From Flaccisagitta enflata (taxonomy: Eukaryota; Chaetognatha; Sagittoidea; Aphragmophora): 64,000 nucleotides of DNA. Each line of letters starts with the position of its first letter. Position 1 is the stretch's first letter. Under the pieces are notes generated by a model that was not told the origin of the DNA, did no database searches, and saw only the letters and a program-made list of their open reading frames with translations. The position numbers and the translations under genes were made by a program. Below, piece by piece: positions 11,256 to 22,830 of the stretch. Location of the stretch: assembly GCA_965153355.1 (NCBI GenBank), contig OZ231128.1:40362001-40426000 (forward strand), written 5' to 3'.

Positions 11256-11713
11256 AAGAATCGACTTTTGACGTTCGGCTGTTGAGTAGGCAGGGGCAGC
11301 TGACCAGCATGGGCAAAGGAAGATAATCATGTACAGCTTTGCCTTGAACTCGTACAGGTAGACACTAGGCAGGGATAAACCACTAAACGGCAAACTGACG
11401 ATTCGATGGACAGACCAGGAAGTTGAACACAGTTCCGCATAACGCTAAGAATTTCCAAGAAACAAGAAGAGCCCACCAAAACTACATAGAATAAGAATGT
11501 TGAAACAACGATGAGGAAGACACAGCCGTGAATATCAACACCAGAGGCATGAGCAACAACAGTGCACTGCCATGGTGGCCCAGAGTCTATCATCTGTAGT
11601 CAACACTCGTGTTTGAGTACGTTTAATGGAGGCAGAAAACGGTTTTTACTTTGCTGAGCAAATATTGCAAAAAAGAAGACAGAGAGAACAAGATTGGAAA
11701 CGCAACAAAGGGG

Positions 11714-11719
<6 letters not shown>
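11256..11719. other. No recognised feature
   Basis: Weak similarity to a family A middle block (GTAGGCAGGGGCAGC) occurs near 11285. Otherwise nothing was identified. Confidence 0.4.
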
Positions 11720-11781
<62 letters not shown>

Positions 11782-11852
11782 AAGACAGACAGACAAAGAG
11801 ACAGACAGACGAACAGACAAAAGGACAGACATAGAGACAGACAGACAGAGAG
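11720..11852. repeat. Compound (GA)n(GACA)n microsatellite
   Basis: A GA array (about 11720-11751) passes into GACA tetranucleotides with occasional AAGA/CGAA variants. This GA-to-GACA transition recurs at 30893, 36430-36635 and 56738. Confidence 0.9.
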
Positions 11853-12072
11853 ATATTATTCAAAACCCACCAGCCACCAGCTTCCAGCTAAGCAATGTTG
11901 TTAACTTGTTATCCTCATATTTTGCCCCTACAGTTGCAATTAAGCGGTATACCATTTCGTACTTGACTTCCTAGCCTAGGTGTTTTGGTATCAGGCCTCT
12001 TGATTCTGGAGCAGCAAGCAGCGCCGCTTCTCGGCAGGGGAAGGAAGGTCTCGGCAGGTCCCGTAGGAAGAA

Positions 12073-12320
12073 GAAGAAATAGTCGCAAAAGCGTCAGATG
12101 GTCAGCATTACCCGTTGCCCCTAAGTTAGTGTGTGTAGGATGTGGAGGTGAGAGGGGCAGTGGCCTCGAAGGAGCCGATGACCTATGCTGGGATAGGATT
12201 TAAGCATTGAGGCTAGGGTACATGACTCAAGGCTGGGATTTGAGCTATGAGGCTTGAATTTGAGCCACAAGGCTTAGATTGGAACCATGCGGTTGGGATT
12301 GGAGCCTCCAGGCAAGGAAA
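12073..12320. mobile_element. Family D element, partial copy D2
   Basis: AGTCGCAAAAGCGTCAGATG and ACCCGTTGCCC are followed by GGGGCAGTGGCCTCGAAGG, CGATGACCTATGC, and then about 20-bp units such as GAGGCTTGAATTTGAGCC. The second inverted end is missing. It resembles D4 and D8 (CGATGACCT subtype). Confidence 0.65.
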
Positions 12321-12699
12321 GACCAGAGAAGAAAGCTATGTTGGAGGAAAAATAGTGATTGAAGTCAGCATAAACGTAATTTGCATATCGCCGTTTTTAA
12401 ATGACTGCTCTATTGTTATTTCGTTGACTTGGGAAACAGTCAACTCAAGTTTGATTATAACTTTAAATAAATCTTTCTGATCATGAAATCAATAAAGAAT
12501 ACCTCATCAGCATGTTAAAGTTATCAACATCATCATTTTTTTCATGCATCCCTCTGCAAATCAGATTTACATCGACGATATAAAGACTGAGAAAATTGTA
12601 AACGAAATGGAATCTGTTGTTGTTTGCTGCCGACAAGGCAAGGCTTGACTATGGCATTCGGATGGCCCAGTGGCCAGCTCAGTGGCCAAGTTGGTAACT

Positions 12700-12964
12700 A
12701 GGTTACCAGATCTGGTAACCTGGGAAGGTCCCCTAGTAACCTGGGAAGGCATTTGGTAACTTGGTAACCTGTCTGGTAGCTTTTTGGAATTTTGTCTGGT
12801 AACTTTGGTAACTTGGGGCAAAAATCTGGTAACTTTGGTAACCTGGGAGAAAAATTTGGTAATTTTTGTAATTTTTTAGATGATTTGAAGAAATAATCCA
12901 AAATTTTTTTATGAATCATTCATATTGAGCGTCTTATCATTCACCATGCATATGTCACTAAGAC

Positions 12965-12999
<35 letters not shown>

Positions 13000-13312
13000 G
13001 AAAAAGCCGGGTCTTAGTGGTAATGATTACCAAATACGGGGATCATTGTTAGAGCGTACCGACTAATGGAGCATGACTGCCAAAAAGGTAAAGCCCCATC
13101 AAAGATTTTATAATATAACTTTACTAAAACACATTTTTGTATCTAGTTCCTTGATATGTGAAGCTCATATGTACATCAGATAGATCATCCAACATGATTG
13201 CAGTAACCTAATATAGATATCAAGATCTAGTAACTAATTTGGTAACTTGTGAAAAAAATCTGGTAACTATCTGGTAACCTGGAGAGGTTAAACTGGTAAC
13301 TTGGCCAAATTC
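12700..13312. repeat. GGTAACTTGGTAACC minisatellite, split array
   Basis: Short units built on GGTAAC(C/T)TGG fill 12700-12855 and recur at 13215-13312. They are separated by about 350 bp that include a CT array at 12968-12994. An insertion or local decay may explain the gap. Confidence 0.65.
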
Positions 13313-13423
13313 AGTGTTGGCCACTGAGGTGGCCAGTGCTTAGAAGAAATGGCGAGTTGCCGGACCTAAATGCCTGGGATTGGTTCTATCTGGATAGCTG
13401 ACATTTACCTCACTACTTCAAAC

Positions 13424-13755
13424 CAGGGGTGTATATAGTTGAGCGGCTTTTGATTTTATTCCCCCCCCCCCTGCCTTTGATTTTCTTCCCCGCGACGCGT
13501 CGCGTCGCGTTACAAAATCTTTGATTTTCTTCCCATCAAAGCTATAAAACAGTACATTTTAGGTTTAAATAGTGTTAAATTGTGTTGTAGTAATTGTATT
13601 TTACCTTTTAGTACTACCAAAAGTGTTAAATCTTCAAAAAATTTTCTTTTTTCTTTTTTTTAAACTTTTGATTTTCTTCCCCATCTCCAAACCTTTTGAT
13701 TTTATTCCCCCCCCCACCGGGGGGGGGGGGGAATACTCAACTTTATACACCCCTG
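13424..13755. mobile_element. hAT-type MITE, TIR CAGGGGTGTATA, 8-bp TSD
   Basis: The 332-bp element starts CAGGGGTGTATATAGTTGAG and ends with the inverse, with one substitution. The 8-bp direct repeat CTTCAAAC flanks it exactly (13416-13423 and 13756-13763). An 8-bp duplication with CAGGG ends is characteristic of hAT transposons. Inside are runs of C and G near both ends and an AT-rich centre. No transposase is encoded. A related element at 43985-46292 has been enlarged by an insertion. Confidence 0.88.
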
Positions 13756-13763
13756 CTTCAAAC

Positions 13764-14082
13764 ATATGCAAACAAAACAGTGCTATCCTGGAGAGGAAGG
13801 GTGCTTTACCAATTACCTTATCGCTGATCCCTACTTTCAACACAAGGCTTAAGTCAAGTCGGCAGCATTCAGGGGAAAGTTTTTGCTTCTCGGCAGAGAA
13901 GAATAATAAAGAGGCTTGTTCGGTATATATGCATAGTCTCACCTTTAGCGGATTCAAAGATTCCATCGAGTTCTAATGGACCGGATCTACTTAGATGGAA
14001 GAAAGCACCAAAAAAGAAAGTTTGGAACTAAAAAGAAGTACCATTGGGAAGGAAAATCAGTGCTGCTTTGAATGTAACGCGC

Positions 14083-14131
<49 letters not shown>

Positions 14132-14889
14132 AGTCGTAAAAGGGGAATGGTACACTCTTTTCAGTCGCCCAACCTGGGAACAACTCCTTGAAGCGCGCGT
14201 TTCTAAATTCTCTTCAAGGGTCTTTAACCACTCATTGGCTAACTGTTTTTAATCTATGTCATGACCTATTGTTGTATTTATTACTTTTATGACTTTTGTG
14301 AATGTGAACTACACAATTTGATGTGCGATTGCAAACCAATCAATATCATTTTGCCTGACCTCATAACATCACATTTTTACAACAAATATTGGATGTTGAA
14401 AAAATTAAGGGCTGCAGTCAAACACATTGCTTTATACTTATGTTATATCAAAAGAAACAACAAGTGACGCGGGGTCACAATATTGTTACGGACGGGTAGG
14501 CAGGGGCGTCCAATCCCCAACCACACCCCACACCCATACACAAAAAAAAAGCATCTAAAACGCGCACTTTCCCACTTTTCGACTCGTGTGTACGGACCAA
14601 CGGACCAACCGACGGATCAATGGATGGAGAAATCCTCAAATTCCATGATTTTTTGTTGCTTATTGAGAAATTAAGGATACACTGATTACAGTTTAAAAAT
14701 CATAGACCAATCTGATGGAAACTCGGAAAAGAAGCACTTGATAGATCAAAGTACCATAATTATATTAACTAGATAGTGATTTTTTTTTAACAAACATGTA
14801 TATTTCTTTCAGTGAATCAAAATGCTAATTTTCATCCAGCTTTCCGTAAATTCATGAGCTAGATGGTAGTATTTGATATACAAAATATA
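13764..14889. other. Mostly unassigned; GA array and family A fragment
   Basis: A GA array lies at 14090-14129. A degenerate family A copy (plus) lies at about 14485-14625, with TTACGGACGGGTAGGCAGGG, CCCACTTTTCGACTCG and GACCAACGGACC but without a clear hairpin. Nothing else was identified. Confidence 0.5.
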
Positions 14890-15008
14890 ACCGTGGCGTC
14901 ATAAAAAATGGCGGATTTTTGAATCCTATTTTAACCATCTTAATTTCTCTCAAATTAAGTTTGTCAAAATAGGTTTCAAATATCCGCCATTTTTTATGAC
15001 GCCAAGGT
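14890..15008. mobile_element. 119-bp palindromic MITE, TA flanks
   Basis: Almost the whole element is an inverted repeat. The left half ACCGTGGCGTCATAAAAAAT continues to AATTT, and the right half folds back with few mismatches. TA is at 14888-14889 and 15009-15010. A transcript would form one long hairpin. Confidence 0.7.
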
Positions 15009-15027
15009 TAAACAAATTCTCAGTGGC

Positions 15028-15082
15028 AGCCATGCGACTCTACAACTAGCCATGTTGGTTGGTCCGTCGGTCCGTCCATCCG
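15028..15082 (-). repeat. Family A fragment A6
   Basis: GCCATGCGACTCTACAACTA followed by GGTTGGTCCGTCGGTCCGTC matches the tail and array of family A. The head is absent. Confidence 0.5.
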
Positions 15083-15354
15083 TAACGTTTTTGAATTACC
15101 CACAACAGGCTAGAAAGTGTAATGTATTTCAATTGTTTCAGGTCACTAACCTCTAGAAGAAGAAGAAAAGAGATGCTAAAAAAATTTGGCTTTCGGGTCA
15201 AAAGAAAGAAAAATGAAAGGAAAGAGAGGATTAGGGTCAAGAAACAGAGGATGAGAAAGTCAGAGTGGGAGTGGCACAAATAGAAAAGAATCAAAAGCCG
15301 CGGTGGGACCACGGTTACTGGGATGAAGCAAAATGTGTGCGTGTATTTGAGCAT

Positions 15355-15515
<161 letters not shown>

Positions 15516-15544
15516 TTGAGGCATGGTAGTTTCCCCCCTACAAA

Positions 15545-16800
15545 AACGGAAACCATATCTATCCCCTCTAGACACAAATTTTGCATTTCGGCAATTTTTT
15601 TGGCCTCTCCCCGATCCGCCTCTTTCTTTCTCACACGCAGAATCGCCCCCTTTCATTCTTTTCTTTTCTTTCCTTCTTTTCCTTCCCTTTCTTTTCACTT
15701 CTTTTCTTTTCTGTTCTTTCCTTCTCCCTTTTTTTTTCTTTTCTTTCTTTTCTTCTTTTGTGGTTCTATTTACTCGCTTTCCGCGCGAGCGTCTTCAAAC
15801 ATTGTCGGACTGGGTCAGTCAATCTGTTCGCGGTTTGGTTGTTGTTAGCTCTGAGATCGTCAATGAATTTGTCGAAGTATGGGTTGTTCAGTTTTTCACC
15901 ACTTCGTCAGCCACCTGGCGAGTATTTAATTATGAAAATACTTTGAAAAAAAAAATGACGATGTGACGTCACGCCTCCATATTCTATTCTTCCCTCCGAA
16001 ACTTCTTGCTTCTGGATCATCAAATTCTAACTTAATCGAGCCATAAGCACTTCAGGCTACAGCCGTTTCTCCACATGCCCACAACCCTGCTTTATATCAT
16101 CATAGAAGCACTTCATTATTCTTTATCATAATAGCTCAGCATCGCCGTCCATCTCCCTGGCCAATGTTTGCGATCGCTAGAGCAACGAATTGAACAACCA
16201 ACGCGGGAGTAAAGTTTCGTCGCGGACGGGTGGGCACTGGGCAGGGGTGTACAACCCCCCTTTAAACCCCCGTTTACATATACACAAGCCCGTAGCAGGC
16301 CTCTAGATTCTTCTTTTCTACCTAGAGGAAAAAATCTCTCCTGCAAAGCTCCCGACCAAAAAATGAAGCCCGACCCCCACTCCCCACGCACTCTCAATAT
16401 CAAGCAGCATAATGCCTACAATGCTCTTAAAGTTGGTAAGCAGTGGCCACCGACTGAATTCACATCCAGGCACGAGTTCTGTTTAAATCAACTCTTTCGG
16501 TTCAGCAAAGAAGCTTGTTACATATCAACTGTTTCCTATGTTTTTAACATATTGTTCATCAGTGCAAATCTGATGCGGATTGCTACGTAAAACGCAGAAC
16601 GACGTTGACAACTTACTAATGTTCATGAGAATTCCTTCCTCTTTTTTACAATAAATTGAGATTTAGTTCAAAATATGCTTCCAATTCAAATTGACTGTAA
16701 ATCAAATCAGTGACATTGCAATGGAGCGGTAATACTAAGACTGCATTATGCAAATTATCCTAAAGCTGACTTCAATTGCTATCCTTCAACCATCATTTCT
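15545..16800. other. Unassigned; pyrimidine-rich stretch
   Basis: 15610-15770 is mostly C and T with TTCTTTTC units. A short family A-like piece (GTCGCGGACGGGTGGGCA) lies near 16218. No gene was found. Confidence 0.5.
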
Positions 16801-16804
16801 CCCT

Positions 16805-16900
16805 TTATTACGTCTTCGTCTTCGTTTTCGTTTTCGTCTTCGTCTTTGTGTTCATCTTCTTTCCCTTCTTCCCCTCCTTCTCCTACTTCTTTTCCTTCTT
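16805..16900. repeat. (CGTCTT)n / pyrimidine repeat
   Basis: CGTCTT and CGTTTT hexamers at 16808-16850 are followed by CTTC-rich sequence. Confidence 0.7.
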
Positions 16901-17039
16901 CTTCCGGGTCCTGCCGATATCGTTCGTACTCTGCCGACAAGCGGCGCTGCTCGCTGCCCCAGAATCAAAAGACCTGGCCCGTAGTATCTTATCTGTGCGT
17001 TTTCCTACCTTTCAACTCCATCATCTCGGAACCGAGGAC

Positions 17040-17090
17040 AGTCTGACGGACGGACAAAGCCTCTTTTAGAGTGCGAAGTTCGCGACTGAA
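17040..17090 (+). repeat. Family A tail fragment A7
   Basis: GACGGACGGACAAAGCCTC, then TTTTAGAG, a decayed hairpin (GTGCGAAGTTCGCGAC) and TGAAAAG reproduce the family A 3' end. Confidence 0.65.
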
Positions 17091-17364
17091 AAGAGAAAGA
17101 GTAGTCAAGATTTATCTTAAAGCGGTTTGGTCGCAACAACACCACTGAAAGACGAATTTGTCAGGCCGTAAAAGCTGCTAGTAAAAAAATTGACGTATGC
17201 GCATAGCAGATGTTTTACCAATATTCTTGTTGGAGCGCAACTGCCGCTTGAACAAAGACGCAGAACAATCCAAGACTCAGTTGGAGCAAGGCTGCTTTTT
17301 GAGACACTTTTTCTGTCTCTCTGTTACTCTTTATCTCTTTCACTCTCTGCCTATGTCTCTCTGG

Positions 17365-17368
<4 letters not shown>

Positions 17369-17436
<68 letters not shown>
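17369..17436. repeat. (CT)n microsatellite
   Basis: Pure CT array. A second one lies at 17663-17704. The 230 bp between them hold no recognised feature. Confidence 0.95.
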
Positions 17437-17441
<5 letters not shown>

Positions 17442-17659
17442 ATTGAATAACTCCATATCACAGCGCGGATCTGGCGAGGTTATCTCCAGGGTAAAAAACC
17501 AAATCCATTTTTCATTCTTCTGCCATTTCATTTCTCGCAGTTTCCTCGTCTTTGATTTCAATTAAAAGTTTGTTTGCTTTTCTCAGAAATAGTTTGAATT
17601 GCCATCCAGTTAGAAAATTTCATTTCCTACGACCTTAATTTTTTCACTTTCCGTCCAAC

Positions 17660-17708
<49 letters not shown>

Positions 17709-17709
17709 G

Positions 17710-18139
17710 TCAGTGTCAACTTAACAGTTTGTTTCATTAAATGAGACTTTTTTTTCACGCCCGGCCTCTGTCAAAAGCAGTGGTTTTTTCGGATATTCTG
17801 ACATACTGAATTACGCCCAGCAAACAAGAACCCCGACATAATAAGCAGGATCATCCGAGCCGTCCATTTTTGCGCCATTTCTCTCTTCCCCATTTCATTT
17901 CATTTGTTTCATCTCATTCCGTTGACTCAATTTTTGCAATTTCCTAGCTTCTCCCATATGGTTTTTATATGGGTGTCGTCTTTCCTTCTGCAGTGATGGC
18001 GTGAAAGTACATTTCTTTTCATATCATTCACCTGATGTCTTGGAGAGAACGCCTTGAGTTCGCCATTAAAGAAGAATAAAGTAATCAAGGACGGTGTACA
18101 TAGCATGATAAAACGCACCTGGAGAAATAGAGACACAAA
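17710..18139. other. No recognised feature
   Basis: No gene, RNA or transposon end identified. Confidence 0.45.
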
Positions 18140-18800
18140 CAGACAGACGTTAGTACTGAGTACAGACTGATAAACTCACTGATTAATAGACGGATCGATG
18201 TACAGAAACAGAAAACAGAAACAGAAATCAGAAACTTTAAACAGAAACAGAAAAAACAGAAGACAGAGAGGAAACAGAAACACGGTCAAACAGACAGACA
18301 ACTTAACAGACATGAAGAACTGGAAGAACCAGAAAGGCGGACAAAAATCAACAGGATGAGAAAGGACAGTTGGCTAGAAAAGAAGGACCAAGAATGTGGA
18401 GAGGACGACATGGGGAAAGGATAAGGGAAAGCAAGAGGAAAAGCTTGGAGGTAATGCATGAGGACGAGAAGAGAAACAAAGAGCAGTATGTAGGAGGGAG
18501 AGGGACAACGAGCCAATGGCTGAAAATACATGAAGTCAAGGGACAGAAAGATTAGCGGCAGAATTAAGACATAGGAAACTGGTAAAGGACATCGAGATGA
18601 GCATGGAGGAGGACATAAGAGAGCAAAATGAAAATAAGATGGACGAAGAACAGCCCCAAAATTCCAAAAAATGTGGACGAAAACAGACAACAAGATGAGA
18701 ATAAAGAAGGATAAAGAACAGGAACAGGATGAGAAAGGTGAAGGAAGGATGAAGGAAAAATAGGCGGGACTAAAAGAGGAGCCGAAAAGCTGGGTTACAG
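18140..18800. repeat. Purine-rich degenerate (CAGAAA/GAGGA) tract
   Basis: About 660 bp are strongly purine-biased on the plus strand, beginning as CAGAAA(A)C units and becoming AAGGACGAGAA-like. The 172-codon minus-strand frame across it is rich in Ser, Phe and Leu because of this bias and is not a credible gene. Confidence 0.6.
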
Positions 18801-18883
18801 CCAAGGGTCAGAGTTAACCCGGGTCTTGATGGAAGCGAAGAATAATTCCCATCACGGTCTCACAGGTGACTTTGAAAAAGAAT

Positions 18884-18884
<1 letters not shown>

Positions 18885-18949
<65 letters not shown>

Positions 18950-18955
18950 ATGCGT
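18885..18955. repeat. (GT)n with GTGC variants
   Basis: Pure GT to about 18932, then GTGC units; scattered GT-rich sequence continues to about 19045. Confidence 0.9.
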
Positions 18956-19049
18956 GCGAGTGTATTTTGTGGGTTTTCGCGTGTGTTTGAGTTGGTGTGT
19001 ATGCGTACTTGCGTGCGTGCCTGTGTGTGCGTGTGTGAGCGTGTACGTA

Positions 19050-19720
19050 TGCTACTATTATATTTGCGCATTTTCAAAGCTATTCTTTAACTTGCTCTTC
19101 CTCCGGTGAAACTCAACAAAAAGAGCTGGATTTGTTTTTTGGGGGCGGAGTTCTTGACAGTTATTCGGGAGCGACAAAAAGAGCAGACAAATGAGGTGTC
19201 ACATTTTTTGCAAAGCTATGAGTGGGACCGAGGGAATGAATGAAAAAGGCTTTTTACAGAGAAAAAAAAACTCCCCGCCCCCAGATTTATCCGGACATAA
19301 AAACAAGGGGAAAAAAAGATTAATTCATGAATAATCTGGGCTCTTTTTTTTCGCTTTCTCCTCGTGATCCTATTCAAAAAGATCACAGATTCTGCTCATG
19401 GGCATTTTCCATGCATTTTCGACCAGTTTTAGTCGCTTTTAGTGATAAGCGACTCTTTAAGCGGGTAAGTCCGTATACGTAGAACGTCCGTGATGTTGGA
19501 AGACACGAAATCGGCTGGCTTCTTAGAATGACGGCCTCCAGCCAGCCACATTATAGCCTCCGCCCACCCAAATACTGCCTCTGCCCTCTCGCAAGCGACT
19601 ACGTATTGGCCTTTTATCCTTTCGTTCTTCCTTATTCCTTCCATCTCTTCTTTTACGTCGCGTGTGCTCTGTTGGTCAGTCGGTCGGTCGATGACAAGGC
19701 ACTTAGCTTTTTCGGCGTTT
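19050..19720. other. Unassigned; possible family A relic
   Basis: TTTTAGTGATAAGCGACTCT near 19438 and TCAGTCGGTCGGTCGATGAC near 19677 weakly resemble family A parts. No gene was identified. Confidence 0.35.
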
Positions 19721-19723
19721 ACA

Positions 19724-19984
19724 TTCATTCATTCATCTATTTATTCATTCATTCATTCATTCATTCATTCATTCATCGATTCATAAATTCATAAATTCAT
19801 AAATTCATTCTTTTCTCATTCATTCATTCATTCATTCATTCATTCATTCATTCATTCATTCATTCATTCATTCATTTATCCATTCATTTATTCATTCATC
19901 TGTTTATTCATTTATTCATTCATTCATTCATTCATTCATTCATTCATTCATTCATTCATTCATTCATTCATTCATTCATTCATT
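19724..19984. repeat. (ATTC)n microsatellite
   Basis: ATTC tetranucleotides over about 260 bp with interruptions (ATAA, TTTAT). The same motif recurs at 25672-25765, and as ATGA at 21725-21795 and 30640-30690. Confidence 0.93.
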
Positions 19985-20039
19985 AAACCATTTCTTTATT
20001 CAATCATTCATCATTCCTTCAGTTATTTATTTATTTAGT

Positions 20040-20180
20040 TTTTTCTATATTTCTTCCGTTTTTCTTATCTTCCTTTCTTTCTTTCTTTTTTTCTTTCTTT
20101 CTTTCCTTCTTTTTTTTTCTTTCTTACTTTCTTTCTTTTTTCCTTTCTTCCTTTCTTTCTTTCTAACCTCCTTCTTTTCT
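20040..20180. repeat. (CTTT)n tract
   Basis: Degenerate CTTT/CCTTT repeats, clearest at 20072-20165. Confidence 0.8.
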
Positions 20181-20193
20181 CATTCTTTCTTTC

Positions 20194-20346
20194 GTGCACG
20201 CGACTCTACAACCCACTCTGTCCGTCTGTCTGTTGGTCGGTCGGTTTTGGGGTTACAGCCCCTGCCCAACTGCCTAGCTGGTCTATTTCATTACTGCCCC
20301 TGCCCACCCGCACGCGACTTGGCCAGCCGTGTATCCGGCCTTGTTC
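20194..20346 (-). repeat. Family A repeat A8, near full length
   Basis: GTGCACGCGACTCTACAACC, then a GTCTGTCTGTTGGTCGGTCG array, the middle block with two GCCCCTGCCCA motifs, and GCCGTGTATCCGGCCTTGTT. Confidence 0.82.
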
Positions 20347-20388
20347 TTTCTTTCTTTCCCTCTTTCGTTCTTTCTTACGTTCTCTCTT

Positions 20389-20391
<3 letters not shown>

Positions 20392-20458
<67 letters not shown>
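20392..20458. repeat. (CT)n microsatellite
   Basis: Pure CT array of about 67 bp. Confidence 0.95.
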
Positions 20459-20459
<1 letters not shown>

Positions 20460-20461
<2 letters not shown>

Positions 20462-20772
20462 GGTGTTCAGACGGATTGGTGGTTCTTCCTGTGCGGCGGG
20501 TTCAAACGAGCGGAAGTTTCTGATCCTACGAACAAGGCCCAATTTGCACAAGTTTGATCCTCGTGTTCTAGTTCTGGTGCGATGAATATTCTTCTGTTTT
20601 TTTTTTGGTTTTGCTCAGATACTCCAAGTGGGCATTTGTGAGACATTAATTGATGGTCGTCGAAAATGTCCCCGCCAGAAGACATCATTAACACTGAAAA
20701 ACTAATATGTGATATGAAATAATAATATAATATAAAGTATAGCAACCAAAGCAGACCCCGGAGAGTCCATAA
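20460..20772. other. No recognised feature
   Basis: No supportable feature seen. Confidence 0.45.
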
Positions 20773-20800
20773 CTACTATCTTGTTTTAGCAAGATAGTAG
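20773..20800. repeat. Perfect short palindrome CTACTATCTTG...
   Basis: ACTACTATCTTG, a 6-base loop TTTTAG, then the exact inverse CAAGATAGTAGT. The arms match the end (TA plus CTATCTTG) of the MITE at 1844-2076, as if two transposon ends were joined with the interior lost. Confidence 0.6.
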
Positions 20801-20939
20801 TGGTTGCTACCATTACAAAAATTTTGAACGAAATTAATAATATTTGTTTTTCTTCACGCCTTCACAAGTTGATATGCTTAGATTTGTAGATTATGCCAGT
20901 CCCAATCGATTCCAATTTACAAACTAACTCCACTGAGTT

Positions 20940-21356
20940 GACGTTGTCATTGTCGTTGTCATTGTCGTTGTTGCTGATATTGCCTATTTTGTCGCAGTTG
21001 TTGTCATTGTCATTGTTGAAAGAGTTGTTGCTGAAGACATCAGTGTTTATCGCCGTTGTTGTTGCTGCATGTGACTCTGCAGCTGTCGCCGCTGCTGTTG
21101 CTGAAGACATCAGTGTTTATCGCCGTTGTTGTTGCTGCATGTGACTCTGCAGCTGTCGCCGCTGCTGTCGCCGCTGCTGTCGCCGCTGCTGTCGCCGCCG
21201 CTGTCGCCGCCGCTGTCGCCGCCGCTGTCGCCGCAGCTGTCGCCGCAGCCATAGCCTCAGCTGTCGCCGCTAATATCGCCGCAGCTGCCGCCGCAGCTGT
21301 CACCGCAGCTGTCGCTGCGGCTGTCACCGCGGCTGTCGCCGTGGCTGTTGCCATCA
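20940..21356. repeat. GCTGTCGCC minisatellite with 70-bp duplication
   Basis: It begins as TTGTCA/TTGTCG units. A block of about 70 bp starting CTGAAGACATCAGTGTTTAT occurs twice (about 21031 and 21101). From about 21150 the 9/12-bp unit GCTGTCGCC(GCC) runs to 21350. Open frames on both strands encode only Ala/Val or Ala/Thr repeats. Confidence 0.8.
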
Positions 21357-21989
21357 TTGACTGAAAAGAAGATGTACTCCCTCCTTGGGGCAATATTTGT
21401 ACACAGCAGCAGCAATGTTCCTACACGGGAGGGGAAACCACACTTGAGTTGGAACTTCCTACATCAATACAAGTACAAAAAAGCCGGCGTTTTTGTTTTG
21501 GACAACTTGTCCTGGGCAATCCCCATAAAAAAAGTCACGGTTTTACGTACACCCTGAATCGAGTGCGAATTACAATCGATTTCTCGTTTGGAAGCGGAAT
21601 TTTCGTTTATGAAAAATCCCATGTTACCGCATCTACTTATCGAGATTTGAGAGAATCGAATTTAAAACGGAAAAATTTTTTTTTTTTCTTTTTAACTTTT
21701 TTTTCATTTTATGAACGTTTCTTATGAATAAATGATTCTATGAATGAACGAACTAATGAATGAATGAACTAATGAATGAATGAATGAATGAATGAAAGAA
21801 TGGTCAAATGTACGAAAGGATCAAAAGGTTGACTGCTTTTCTGTTGACAGAACATCAGTTGTGTGTTTGTGTGACTTACCGACCAATCAACCAACAAGAG
21901 GACATGTCTCATAGAGGAGCAAGTATGAGTCTAAAAATACGCCGATTGAAATCGGTTGATAAGGATGAGAAAAAACGCCCTCAAACATG
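21357..21989. other. Unassigned, with ATGA repeats
   Basis: A degenerate (ATGA)n array lies at about 21725-21795. A possible decayed family B tail (ACCGACCAATCAACCAAC) lies near 21880. No gene was identified. Confidence 0.4.
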
Positions 21990-22120
21990 GTCAAGGCCAT
22001 GTAGGCCAATAGGTGTTCAGTGTGGATTGCCAAACGTTTTCGTGACGGACCAACCGACTGACCAATCAACCAATAGACAAACATAACCGGTTATTGAGGT
22101 GCGTAAGCACACCTAAAAAC
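21990..22120 (+). repeat. Family B repeat B2
   Basis: TCAAGGCCATGTAGGCCAAT, GTGTGGATTGCC, the array GACCAACCGACTGACCAATC, then CCGGTTATTGAGG and the hairpin GGTGCGTAAGCACACC followed by TAAAAAC. Confidence 0.75.
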
Positions 22121-22723
22121 AGCACTTCTATGTTTCTATGTAAATAAGCGACTAAAGGACTGACGTAACATATTCAGTCACCACCTCAGAAAGGACTGGC
22201 TGCGCTATAGAAAAGAATGACGTGGCAGCTTAAAAATCAATCCAGCCCTAAAAACTCAATGAAGAAACGAGCGATATGCCCGTTCATGAGGTCATAAACG
22301 AAAATTTTGGAGAAAAGGCAAGAATCGATCGTAGATCATTGTAATTCCAAATATGAAAAGAATAAAATCAGGGTGACGTACAATTACATCGTACAAACAA
22401 TAAAGATTTTTAACAGTTATTAAACCGCGAAAGCTACCGGTAGACAATAGAATATGCTAACCTATAAGTCACGTGCGGTTGGACAGTGGCCGTTAACAAA
22501 AGTAAAACCGATAACAGGATAAAACAACAGACCAACTGTATATCCCTCGCCCTAACGAATAAACCCCCTTAGAAATGGCCTAAATAGTCGAGAGCATGTG
22601 ACCAACAATGCAAAATCATCGATTATGACGACCTCACACTTACTTTTTTTAATTGTAAATCGCGAAGAAGTTTTTCTTTCTAATGAAAATCCTTTTGTTG
22701 CAATCTAGCAATCTTAACTTTTG
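22121..22723. other. No recognised feature
   Basis: No supportable feature seen. Confidence 0.45.
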
Positions 22724-22830
22724 AGTTGGTTGTTGCTATGAATAATTCTTATACGTAAGCTCCAAATCAAGGGTTTTAAGTTGGTTGTTGCTATGAATAA
22801 TTCTTATACGTAAGCTCCAAATCAAGGGAT
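22724..22830. repeat. 55-bp tandem duplication
   Basis: The unit starting AGTTGGTTGTTGCTATGAAT at 22724 is repeated at 22779. The two are nearly identical, so the duplication is young. Confidence 0.9.

Noticed and set aside
13572-13976. 134-codon frame crossing the MITE at 13424-13755
   Set aside because: It runs through the transposon end, poly-G tract and flanking DNA, so it cannot be an ancestral gene.
18286-18804. 172-codon minus-strand frame resembling a membrane protein
   Set aside because: Hydrophobic Ser/Phe/Leu content follows from the purine-rich plus strand; no conserved motif.
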